From Crocodylus rhombifer (Eukaryota; Chordata; Crocodylia; Crocodylidae): DNA of 64,000 nucleotides. The notes beneath the pieces were generated by a model. It did no database searches. It was not told the DNA's origin and worked only from the letters and a program-made list of their open reading frames with translations. This document shows positions 1 to 9,430 of the stretch, piece after piece; the first letter of the stretch is position 1, and every line of letters starts with the position of its first letter. The stretch covers positions 310,001 to 374,000 of the forward strand of contig JAVSML010000045.1 in the NCBI GenBank assembly GCA_038503035.1, in the 5' to 3' direction. The translations under genes and the position numbers were made by a program.

Positions 1-452
1 TGCTGTAGTTATCTTGTTCTGACTTGAACAATTAGCCCTTTGAATTTACTTCAGTGAATCTGATTTTATATCAACACTCCAAATGATAATACACAGTTAA
101 GCTTGAATATAAACACACACAGTTCTTAATACTACATATAAACTTACTTTTGTTCCTATTCAGAAGTTAATTATATATTAAATGCAACAACTGTAATAAC
201 AACAAAAAAACAGTGTAGCAACATTAAGACTGCCCAATTAAAATGTAAAGTTGTCAGGAAGCACAAAAGTCAAGACTCCAGCAATGAGATAAATTTGCTC
301 ATTTGCCTAAATATTTTAATGAGCAATTGAGAACAGGGACTTATAATGGGAAGTGTCAGGGGTGCTACCAGCTTTGCTTCTCATTATTATAAATAATTTG
401 ATACATATTAACAGTGATGTCCTAAACATTTAAACAGAAAAATAGGAAATAT
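1..452. other. AT-rich non-coding DNA, nothing recognised
   Basis: AT-rich sequence with short A-runs and no credible reading frame, RNA gene or repeat that I recognise. Confidence 0.6.
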
Positions 453-620
453 GATGGGATCATAGGAAAAAAAAAGTCTGGAAAGAACCTCACAAGGTCA
501 TTAGTCCAGCCTCCCACTAAAGGCAGGATCATCCCTGATTAAGCCAATGCTTCCCAATCTTTTCATCAGCATTGTTGGCACTGGATTTAAGACCCAGATA
601 CCTTGTTCTGTGCAGACCCA
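453..620 (-). mobile_element. CR1 retrotransposon 3' tail, old fragment
   Basis: Read on the minus strand, this ends in the typical CR1 3' tail: a block resembling AGGTTCTTTCCAGAC just before a TATGATCCCATC-like terminus, preceded by a segment about leftover uncertain positions in the older consensus. No coding sequence survives. The layout (3' end kept, 5' part lost) is normal for CR1, which is usually 5'-truncated on insertion. The sequence is diverged, so it is an old copy; the left edge near 453 is reasonably clear, the right edge is a guess. Confidence 0.7.
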
Positions 621-1526
621 AACCCTCAGACTGACCATGACTTCCTTCATTTGATAGGCAAATTTTACTGATACACAGTGAGAGCAGATAAGAATAATGC
701 AGGCAAGGCAAACAAAATAACCTGCCCCAATTCTATATCTAAAGGTCCTAGGTTTGTTGCAGAGGGAAGGTATGTCTAGCCAGTATGGAAGCTTCACCCT
801 GTGGTTCCTTTTTGAATATCAGATGTTGGCAGCCTGGAGGTTAAGGGTCAAAGTCAGTGAGCTGGGTGAGATGGGTTGGTGGTGCACCCTTTGTCCATGG
901 TGGCCTTGGGTTCCCTCTTCAGGGACCCTTTGCTGCTCTGAAATCCCTCCTTTTGTATTTTTTCCCCTTTCTTTGATGCCTCTTCATCTCTGGGTACTGT
1001 TGATTGGTTTCCCTGTGGTCATCGTACTGTCCACATTCTGTCAGCATATTCCTTTGTTCCAACAAACCCATCACATGCACACATCTTAATTTGGTCATTT
1101 ACCAGTGTCTTAATTTGGGCATGCCCCAGCCTCCTAATTTAGTCTGTTCACTAAAACTAGAAATCCCAAGGGCTCCGCAGTTGGGCATTGTGACCTGTTG
1201 CCAATGCTTCTAGGTCCCTTATCTCTGTTATGGGTACACTGTGCAAATTTCACAGCCACCTGTTTATGCCTGCTCCATAGACAGTATGCCTTGAAGGAAA
1301 CTGTTACAAACAGGCTTTTAGAAACCAATTAACCTTGCCATTCCCCTGGACCATTGTTCTAATGCAATATCTACTATACCTACAAGTCAATTCCTCAAAG
1401 CAAACCTCAGAATATCATTTTCTAGCCATCAAACATGACCCCATTTAGGACCCCGTTACCACAGTATAATCCCATTTCCTCAGGATGGCTCCCTACTCCC
1501 AAGCTGTAACCTCTCCCCCCCTCCCA
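621..1526. other. Unannotated stretch, no gene seen
   Basis: Mixed-composition sequence. The reading frames here are short, lack recognisable domains and show no splice-site context that convinces me. No repeat identified. Confidence 0.5.
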
Positions 1527-1800
1527 GGTACCCATCACTCCTAACCCACAGCTCTCTAGCCCTTCTGGTGCCCCTCACTTCTGACCCACAGCCCCCATGG
1601 CCCTGCTGGTGCCCCTCATTCTCTACCCACAGCCTCCTGGCCTTGTTGGTGTCATTCAGTCCTCAGTCCACAGCCCCCTGGCTCTGCTGGTGTACTCACT
1701 GTGAACCAGCATCCCCCTACCCTCCAGGTGCCTCTCACTTTCACCCCCCTAGCTCTGTTGGCACCCCTCACTTGCAACCTGCAGCCCCCTGCCCCTGTCA
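1527..1800. repeat. Degenerate ~40 bp minisatellite, about seven units
   Basis: Seven successive units of 33 to 41 bp, each opening with GGTGCCCCTCAC or a close variant and containing CCCACAGCCCCC and a CCCTGCT-like end. Units begin near 1527, 1567, 1608, 1648, 1689, 1727 and 1760. The C-rich strand makes open frames by chance; the proline-rich frames that cross it are therefore by-products, not genes. Units have drifted independently, so the array is old. Confidence 0.8.
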
Positions 1801-2385
1801 TTCCTGCCAGAGGGGGCTTCCAGCTGCCAGGGCTATGGGATGAGGGCCAGGACCAGGGCCTGCAGCCCCTTGTCACTCCCAGCAGCACCCAAGTCCTGGC
1901 TGCTGCCCACAGGAGGCACTGGTTGCTGGAGCCAGAGTACAGCATAAAATCTAGTTCTCACCCCCACCCAGGGTGGCACAGCCAGAGCAGAGTCCATAGG
2001 AGGGGAGGAGGTAGGCTTCCCACTGTGGGCTCAGGGCTCCCCACCCTGCTACCCTCCCCACAGAGCGTCTGCAACCCAAGCGGGTGGGACCCATTGTTAG
2101 AGGGTGGGGAGGCTCATTGCTGCTGCCAGGAACGCCCTGCAGGCTGTGCCACCATAGCAAGGTGCCCTCTGTTCACTTGAAAGTGGCAGAAGCAGCATAC
2201 AGTTTTGCCCCCCATTGCTGCTGGGTGGGTAGGGGTGCCTTGCAATGGCAACACAGCCAATGTGGGGCCCCCAGTAGCAGCACCGAGCATCCCTGACCTC
2301 TGATTAAACAATACCAGATCCAGGGCAGAACCCTCTTGATACCTCCTCCCACAGACATGGATCTGTGCTGCAAGGGATAATGTGT
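1801..2385. other. GC-rich non-coding stretch after the minisatellite
   Basis: GC-rich sequence continuing from the minisatellite, with several overlapping open frames on both strands that carry no domain signature. It may be the rest of the same unidentified repeat. No gene supported. Confidence 0.4.
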
Positions 2386-2659
2386 CTGGCTATAAATCAG
2401 AAGATAGTAGGTTTAACTTCAACCTGGCTCATCTTCAGACATCAGGGAAAACTTCTTTTTTGCTGAGGGTTGCCAGAATCTGGAATGGGCTTCCAAGGGA
2501 AGTGGTGGTCTCACCTACCTTGGGGGTCTTTAAGAGGAAGCTAGACATGCATCTGGCTGGGGTTGTCTGATTCCCATGCTCTTTCCGGCCTAAGGCATGG
2601 GGTTGGACTCAATGATCTGCTGAGGTCCCTGATGACCCAAACATCTATGAATCTATGAA
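2386..2659 (+). mobile_element. CR1 3' end fragment
   Basis: The plus strand encodes the last part of a CR1 reverse transcriptase: the frame at 2382-2570 contains RVARIWNGLPREVV and LGVFKRKLDMHLAG, the conserved C-terminal CR1 block. It is followed by a short 3' region with GAGGTCCCTGATGACC and the terminal CTATGAATCTATGAA. Everything upstream is lost by 5' truncation. It lies tail to head against an older, opposite-strand CR1/L3 relic. Confidence 0.85.
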
Positions 2660-3845
2660 ACTAGATATTGAGTCATTGATGACTACTTGTTGAGTATGAT
2701 GATCCAACCAGTTACATTAAGGTATTTTCATCAGTCTGTATTTCCTTAGCTTATTAATGCGAATGTTGAGAGACAGTATCAAAAACCTTGCCAAAGTCAA
2801 GGTATAACACATTCATTGCCTACTAATCCGCAGTCTTTCACCTTATCATTGAAGGTTGGTCAGATGTGACTAGCTCTTTATAAATCCATGCTAGTTGTTA
2901 TCAATCACTTTGTGCTTCACAAGAGATTCCTTGAGGACCTACTTGATGATGTTTCCAGGTATCAAGGTCAGGTCTGTAGCCCCCTGGATCTTCCTTTTTC
3001 TGTTTTTTAAACAAGGGGACTAGATTTACCCTTTCCAATCACTCAGGACCTCACCTGACCTCCATTCTGAGGGCTCTGAAACTACCTCAGACAATTCCTT
3101 CAGCACCCTAGGATCCATTCCATCTGTCCCTGCTGACTGAAAGCATCTAAGTTCTCTAAGTAATCTCTAACATATTCTTCTGTTACTCTAGGCTTTTTGT
3201 CTCCTTCCCTATCTTTGCTGCCAACTGTACTCACCATTTGGTAGCTGCCCTCATTTGTGAAGTTTGAATACCATTTCATACTTCAACTTTCTCTGCATCA
3301 TCTGTAACTAGATTGCCTTTCACATTTGGTAAGGGACTTAAGAGTTTTCTGATTTTCCTCTTACTTTTACATACTTACTTTTCCTCTTACTTTTACATAC
3401 TTGTAGCAACCCTTTTTATTGCCTTTTATGTTGCTTGCCAGCTGCATCTCAAATCATGTCTTGGCCGTCCTAAATTTCTCCCTGCGTGCCCATGTGATAT
3501 TCTTATATCCTTCTCTAATATTATGTCCTCTTATACGCTTCCTTTGTACTATAATGACGTTTGCATTTTTATAGAATTCCTTTTTTAGTTTCAACTCTTT
3601 GAAGAGATTGATGCCTGATCTCCTGTTGCACTTCCCATTCTTCCATCTTATTAGGATCACTTGCTCCCGCACCCTTAAGAGGACCTCTTTAAAATACAGC
3701 CAGCTCTCCTGGACTCCTTTTCCCTTCGGAATTTCCCGTCATGGGTTCCTGCCCACCAGTTCCCAGAGTCTGTTAAAGTCTGCTTTTCTGAAAAGCATGA
3801 CTATTCATAGCAGATCAGAAAGAGTTTAAAGCATTTATCTCAAAT
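2660..3845 (-). mobile_element. Old CR1/L3-type LINE fragment, ORF2 part
   Basis: On the minus strand this covers the ORF2 region from just after the endonuclease to the early reverse transcriptase. The frame at 3672-3454 carries the basic linker between the two domains (REQVILIRWKNGK, then KLKKEFYKNANVI and ARREKFRTAKT). Further on are relics of the PDGIHP-type and FSKAFD-type reverse transcriptase blocks, including a stretch near 2765-2815 that matches a similar stretch near 6320-6360. Many stops and frameshifts: an ancient pseudogene. A 23 bp tandem duplication lies at about 3357-3403. Confidence 0.75.
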
Positions 3846-3944
3846 GTATCTACTCTTTTATTTCCCCCAATGGCAACAACAAAATCACTTTGGTGTTTAG
3901 GATAAGTATGAATCTTGTAAGGCTGAGAAGTGAATATATTGTAA

Positions 3945-4421
3945 CTAGCGAATTGCCCATCAAGAATGATGGGGGTGGGGGGGAAGGGGATGGGCGGGAA
4001 CAGAGGGGGGAACGCTTGCTAACTCTAACCCTATCCCCCCCGCCACCATCACCTCCCAGGGAAGGAAAGCATGCCCCACCATTCCCTCTGTCCCCCCTCT
4101 GCTAGCACCCCACACTGCTGCTGCTTCCAAGGACCCAGGGCGGGGTGTGGTGAGGTCAGTGGCACTGGACTCATCTCCCCACTCTGTCCCTTTTGTTTCC
4201 ACCATCATGGCAGTGCTCTTCTGCCCCCAGGGAGCAGGGCTGGGGGGGCTGGCCTCACCCCCCTGCTCTGTCCCCACCATCATGGTGGCATGCCACTTCC
4301 ACTGCCTCCTGTCTGTAATGCTCTTGGAGCACTCTGATTGCTTGTTTCAGTAACCAATCAAAGTGCTCCAAGAGTGTTACTGACAGACAGACAGATGGAC
4401 TAAGCCCTTTATTATATTAGA
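3945..4421 (-). mobile_element. Non-autonomous Helitron, copy 1
   Basis: Read on the minus strand, the 3' end has a 7 bp stem hairpin (CCCATCA, loop TTCT, TGATGGG), then CAATTCG and the terminal CTAG, followed by T. The 5' end reads TCTAATATAATAAAG. Hairpin just before CTRR, TC at the 5' end and no TIR are the defining Helitron marks. The base before the 5' TC is T, not the expected A, so the 5' limit could be off or mutated. The interior is GC-rich and codes for no Rep/helicase, so it is non-autonomous. A second copy lies at 13208-13627. Confidence 0.8.
4321..4374. repeat. Hairpin inside Helitron copy 1
   Basis: Two 20 bp arms (4321-4340 and 4355-4374) are inverted with a single mismatch and a 14 base loop. 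It lies near the Helitron 5' end; the second copy keeps only part of it (around 13516-13583). Confidence 0.85.
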
Positions 4422-5534
4422 ATATTAGAAGTCTGTGAACTGAAAGGATTTGCTTGAAACTATGTTGGAAATTTCACTATTTGGGGTTGTAACAGTTCCC
4501 AACTGTCATAGCTGGCACCTGCATTTAATACAAGTGTATTCTCAACTGCTCTGTACCTCTACAGGCTTAGGAGCTAAGCCCCATTTTCAAAAATCACTTA
4601 ATATCTTTGAACTTTTTTTTGCATTGAAAGCCCATTGTAAGTCCTAAGGAACTTCTACAACTAAGACTTGGTTCCTACATCATTAAGGGCTCTTTTGCAA
4701 ATTTACCTTTACAAGGAAATTCTGCTCTGATTACAATTAGTGGCAAAACTACTGCTGATATAAGTGGGAGCAAGACAGAGCTCAAATTGCAATTCCCTTG
4801 CTTAGGCAGAAGCAGAGCTCCTTGTGTGAATTTGCACTTGTACTTGCTCTAGGGTTCATCCTTTGCGTATAAAAAAAATTGTTTATTTTAATATTATTAA
4901 CAGTCTGTGATCTGAGACTGCCCAGTATGTGTCAGCATCAGAAGAAAAAAAGTGTTGGAATGGGTTAGGGTTAGGGTTAGGGTTAGGGCTGACTATCCTT
5001 TTCTTTCTAACTGATGGTCCAATCTAATTGATGGTCCAATCTGAGTATGCAGGCCCAAGGAGATAGACTATGATCTAAAGACTGTAATAGCCTGTGGGTG
5101 AGATTAAAGTTTCTGTTCATCTTTTGTTCATGGAGTCAGGCCAAGAAGTAACCTTGTCTACTGCTCAGTAGCCCAGGAGCCATTCAGTGATAACTAACCA
5201 TTTCTCTCTCAGGAAAGAGGTCAACTAGATTAGTGCTGCAGGACTGACCTCGCCGGATAAAAGTCTAGGCCATTAACAGCACACTAGAGGTTGTTGTTTG
5301 GATGGGGTGTGGGGGAGGAGGAGCCTGAAGAAATGTCTGTACGAAGTGTGTCTAAGGGGGTCCAGACCTCACGAATAACCTCCCTTATTTTCCTAAGACC
5401 AGATTCCCTTAGGAGAAAGGTCCTGATGGACAATAGTGCTGAAAATTGCGAAGGCCCAAGCTTGGGTCACCAGATCCTGAGATTGGGACTGGCTGATCTG
5501 GCACAGATGAACACACCACCCTTCAAGTAGTTAA
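4422..5534. other. Non-coding stretch with a short telomere-like array
   Basis: Mostly AT-rich. Apart from the TTAGGG array at 4962-4988 I see no gene or known repeat. Confidence 0.5.
4962..4988. repeat. Short interstitial telomeric repeat (TTAGGG)
   Basis: A perfect run of about four and a half TTAGGG units on the plus strand, in otherwise ordinary sequence. Vertebrate telomeres use this unit; short internal runs commonly arise during double-strand break repair. Confidence 0.9.
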
Positions 5535-6600
5535 AGGATGCTGTTAACCCCCCCCCCCACCCCGTCTTCTCTTCTCTAGATTAAACAAGCCCAGATTCCT
5601 TTGCCTCTCCTCAGAAGTCATGTGCCCCAGCTCCCTAAATATTTTTGTTGCCCTCCTCTGGACTCTCTCCAACTTGTCCACATCTATTCTGCAGCAGGGG
5701 GCCCAAACCTGGATGCAGAACTCCAAGTGTGGCCTCATCAATGAAGAATAGAGGGAAATAATTACTTCCCTTGATCTGCTGCAATGCCCCTACTGGTGCA
5801 GCCCAGTGCAGCTGTTAGCCTTCTTGACAACAAGGGCACACTGTTGACTTATATCCAGCTTATTGTCCACTGTAGCCCCCAAGGCTTTTTTTGCAGAGCT
5901 GCTGTTTAGCCAGTTGGTCCCAAGCCTGTCTCAGTGCATGAGATTCTTCTGTCCTAAGTCCAGGACTTTGCACTTGTCCACCTCTGTTGAACCTCATGAG
6001 ATTTCTTTTGGCCCAATTCAGTAATTTGTCTAAGTCACCCTGAATCCTACCCTCCAGCATATTTACCAGTCACCCCAGCTTGGTGTCATTTGCAAACTTG
6101 CTGAGAGTGCACTCCATCTCATTTTCCAGGTTATTAATGAAGCTATTGAACAAAAATGGCTCTAGGAGTGACCTCTGGGGAACTCTACTTTATATCAGTG
6201 CCATCTAGACATTGAGCCATTGATCACCTGTTGAGCCTGACAATCCAGCCAGCTTTTTATCTGCCTTACAGTCCATTCATTCAACCCATACTTCCTCAGC
6301 TTGCTTGCAAGAATGCTGTGAGACATAATATCAAAAGCCTTGCTATATTAGATCCACTGTTTTCCCCATATCCACAGAGCCAGTTATCACATCATGGAAG
6401 GCAATCAGTTTGGTCATGCATGTCTTGCCCTTGGTGAACCCATGCTGACTGTTCCTAATCATCTTCTCCTCCAAGTACTTAGATACTGTTTTATAAGTCC
6501 TGTAGTCATTATAGTTAAATGTACATCTCTTAATCAGAGTGAAAAAAACAAAATCTAGCTTTGGAGCATCTTGATAATACATCCAACGCTTCACTGTCAA
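5535..6600 (-). mobile_element. Old CR1 ORF2 fragment, reverse transcriptase part
   Basis: The minus strand carries a broken CR1 reverse transcriptase. The frame at 5741-5544 shows [17 protein letters not shown] and [15 protein letters not shown], the conserved region after the active site. Frames at 6060-5860 and 6600-6343 carry more upstream pieces (QGDLDKLLNWAKRN; SQHGFTKGKTCMTKLIAF). The active-site region near 6080-6100 is present but out of a continuous frame. A C11 run at 5548-5558 lies at the left edge, where the 3' end is missing. Several frameshifts show long decay. Confidence 0.85.
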
Positions 6601-7194
6601 TCATTTCTACACCAGAATTAATTTTTTTAGCTAGGACTGAAAACAGACTGCCGGGCTATGAAATGGAATAGCGATATTACCAGGAACATCTAAGAGACAT
6701 TGCACAAGAAAGTTTAACTTGATTAATGGAATATGAAGACCATTAAAAAAGAGAGAGGGCAATTAGCACCCAAGACGAGCAGGAATCAGGTAGATTATAA
6801 TAAGCCATGATAGTCAGTTGATTCCTTCAGCACTGCCTGAATAGAAGTGCCACTTCCCCTCCTAGGAGTTGGTTTCAAAGCTAACGTTGAGTAGGAATCA
6901 AAGGGAGGATGTAATTGCACCAGAGCACCCCACCAACTCTGCCCTTGTCTACAGCTAAAAGGGAGAAATGCAATCAACAATGTTATTCACTTAGTTCCAG
7001 CCACTTGTTCAATACAATGTAAACACAGAAAGGCAGGGCCCCTGCACCAGGACATTTTAAGGCCCTGAAATTCCAATAAGCTCTAAGCAACCAGAACTGC
7101 AACTATAGCGAACAACCTGACATTAATATAAGTATTGCAGAAATACTTAAATGGCCCTTATGCCATAGTATGTGAGCAACTCACAGATGTTAGT
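6601..7194. other. Unannotated stretch, no gene seen
   Basis: No domain, RNA gene or recognised repeat. Confidence 0.5.
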
Positions 7195-7385
7195 GGAATT
7201 ATCTTCATGGCACTGCTGTAAGGAAGGAAAATGCTGCTATCCCATTTTCCAAAGGGGGAACGGAGGAGCGGGGTGGTTACATGACTTGCCTAAGTAACAT
7301 AGGAGGGTTGTGACCCAGAAGGGAATCCCAGTCTACTAAGTCTCTGGCTGGCTTCCTAATCACCAGACTATTCTTCAGAGGGAAG
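7195..7385 (-). mobile_element. MIR-like CORE-SINE relic
   Basis: On the plus strand the block CCCATTTTCCAAAGGGGGAA, followed by TTACATGACTTGCCTAAG and a GGGAATCCCAGTCT-like end, is the reverse of the typical MIR core (CCTGTAAAATGGGG type). Diverged and incomplete. Confidence 0.6.
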
Positions 7386-8166
7386 GAAAGGGAGAACAGA
7401 GATGGCAGGCGAGAGTGTAGGAAGAAATAAGAGCAAGAGCTGGATAGCTAATGGTAGACCTGGACAGAACCTAGATGAGGCATATTTAGATTTTAGTAAC
7501 TTACATGAGTAATGTAGACATTCAGTATATTGAATAATTTAACTCCATTTGCTTTTCTTGAAACATCCAGGCACCTGATTATGTAACTACTCTGAGACTT
7601 TCTTCTCTGTTTTTTTTTGGAATATTTTAATACCATTACAATGATGCAAAGCAGATGGTGGTTGTTAGTTTGTTTTTATTAACTTATATTGCAGCAGAAT
7701 TTAAAACATCCAGCTGAGATCAAAGTCTTATTGTGTTAGGTGCTGTACAAATACATCATGAGAGTGACCCAAAGAATCCATAGATAAAAATAGGCTTTGA
7801 TAACTCCAACGAAGCACACTTATGCAAGACGGTACCAGATTTCCAGAGGCCTTTAATTTTAGTTAATGAAACATTTTTCCAGTACAGCTCTCTGTGTTTT
7901 CTATTCCACAGGATTCTTTAATATTCACAGCAGGGCGAAGGGTTCATACAGTTGTTTCAGTTAATTTGTTCTGTAATAAAAGAATATGAGAAAGAAAAGA
8001 TCCTAGAGGGGGATGCTGCAAAATGATCACTAGAGCAGTACTTTTGTCTACATTCATTTTGTCATTCTATCCAGCTGTGCTCCAAAAGAGCCTGGGTGTA
8101 TCTCTCTAGAAACTGGAGTTGAAGGGAAATCCTCAGTGCTGCTGCCATGGCTGATACCATCACATC
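7386..8166. other. Unannotated stretch with a possible SINE relic
   Basis: Around 7720-7760 the words TTGTGTTAGGTGCTGTACAA resemble a widespread amniote repeat whose other trace is at about 13090-13110. Otherwise nothing recognised. Confidence 0.4.
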
Positions 8167-8169
8167 TAA

Positions 8170-8673
8170 GGCCACATCCAGATAAGCACCTCCATGAAAG
8201 TATGTAGCGCAGTCTCATCTGCAGCACCATATACTGCATTGTTTAGGTGTTCTCCATGCTGCAAGGGAGTAGCACGGGGGGAGAGGGGGGAGAGGTTGGC
8301 CCCTGGATATCCAGGAGTTAAAAAAAAAAAAAAAAAACATGCAAAAAATAAGTGGAGCGGCACACATGGGAGCAGCATGCGTCACTCAAAACTGGAGCTG
8401 GAGCAGCTGGAGCCAGGCTGTGGCTGCTGGCCAAGCTCCAAGTGGCAGGATTGCCATTGTTGCAGCTCTGGGATGTCCCCAGGACCCCAGGTAAGGCTGC
8501 TGTGGCTAGTCCAGTCCTGGCTTCAGCCTCCCCAACTCCACCCAGGGTAATCTGTCATGCGTCAGAGCAGGCATTGCACAGGTGTTCTCCAGGGACACCT
8601 AGAGGTGATACAAGCTGTGCCACGGCTAATTGTCCCTGGGGAGCCAAACATCAACACTCATCTGGATGTGGCC
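8170..8673. mobile_element. PIF/Harbinger-like non-autonomous TIR element
   Basis: The ends are inverted copies, GGCCACATCCAGATAAG on the left and its near reverse complement on the right (one difference in the first 17). They are flanked by TAA (8167-8169) and TGA (8674-8676), a degraded 3 bp TNA duplication, typical of PIF/Harbinger. The 504 bp interior has an A18 run (8320-8337) and short open frames with no transposase motif. Superfamily assignment rests only on the end sequence and duplication length. Confidence 0.65.
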
Positions 8674-8676
8674 TGA

Positions 8677-9356
8677 GTTAGTGCAGTTCCATTCCTTGTG
8701 CTAAAGGCAAATGGTAGTTTTGAGTAAGTGTTCTGCGCTTTGGTTTTGTTCTGCGTGTCACAAAGGGTGTTCAGAGGGTGCATACTTGTTCCAGGTACAT
8801 CAGTCCTTTCGTGGAGGTCAAATGCTGTGTAGTCACTTTTCTGCTAAGTATGGAATGGAGGTCCCTGTGATAAGGAGGGAATCCATCCACTATATAACAT
8901 AAAGTCCAGCTCTGTTGGAACACTGGAGTGGAGTACTGAAGGAGTGAAATATGAGCATTCTGCTGCTTTCCTCTGAAGATGGGGTTCACAAAGGCTGCAA
9001 ATGTTAAGCCAATTATGAATGAAGCTGCAAATGGGAGACGGGTTCTTTCTTTACCTCCTTAGAAAAATGGCTAACACCCACCTGTCATGAATGCTCACAC
9101 TGGGCAATGGGACCTGTATGACTGGATGGGAGAGCTGAGGTTTGGAACTAAAGCTGAGAGGCTTCATATTAGACTTCTTAACCAGCAATCTTAACTAAGG
9201 GTGGTGCAACCCCATCTGCTTACTGCAAATTGTAAACTTCTGGCTACTTCTTTGCTTGCTCAAATCCTGACCAGTCCCTAGTAGCAAGGGTGGTCAAGAG
9301 ACTAGAGCAGGAGAACAAAGGAGTCTGGATTCCTTTGTTTGAAACTGACAGGGGCC
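8677..9356. other. Unannotated stretch, no gene seen
   Basis: Ordinary non-coding sequence without recognised repeats. Confidence 0.5.
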
Positions 9357-9430
9357 TATACACATACTCCAATGCATTCTAATTAGAATGCATTGGAGCA
9401 CAGTTGATTAATCTAATTAAAGCACTCCAG
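9357..9430. mobile_element. Left part of a foldback MITE (copy A), split by CR1
   Basis: Starts TATACACATACTCC; the other end, 11336-11349, reads as its approximate inverse (ATGTGTATA). The internal words AATTAAAGCACTCCAGCATG match AATTAAAGTGCCCAGAGCAT in copy B at 25707-25726. The CR1 at 9431-11125 interrupts the element directly after this point, and the matching sequence resumes at about 11130. Confidence 0.7.
9367..9398. repeat. Perfect 32 bp palindrome
   Basis: Every base from 9367 to 9398 pairs with its mirror position: the sequence equals its own reverse complement, centred on AATT. It is the subterminal hairpin of the split MITE; the right end of the same MITE has a hairpin too (around 11312-11340). 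Confidence 0.95.

Noticed and set aside
1701..2180. 159-codon plus-strand frame, proline-rich
   Set aside because: It spans the C-rich minisatellite; open frames occur on both strands as a composition effect.
3454..3672. Basic 72-codon frame as a host gene
   Set aside because: It matches the linker between endonuclease and reverse transcriptase of CR1/L3 ORF2, with broken CR1 sequence on both sides.
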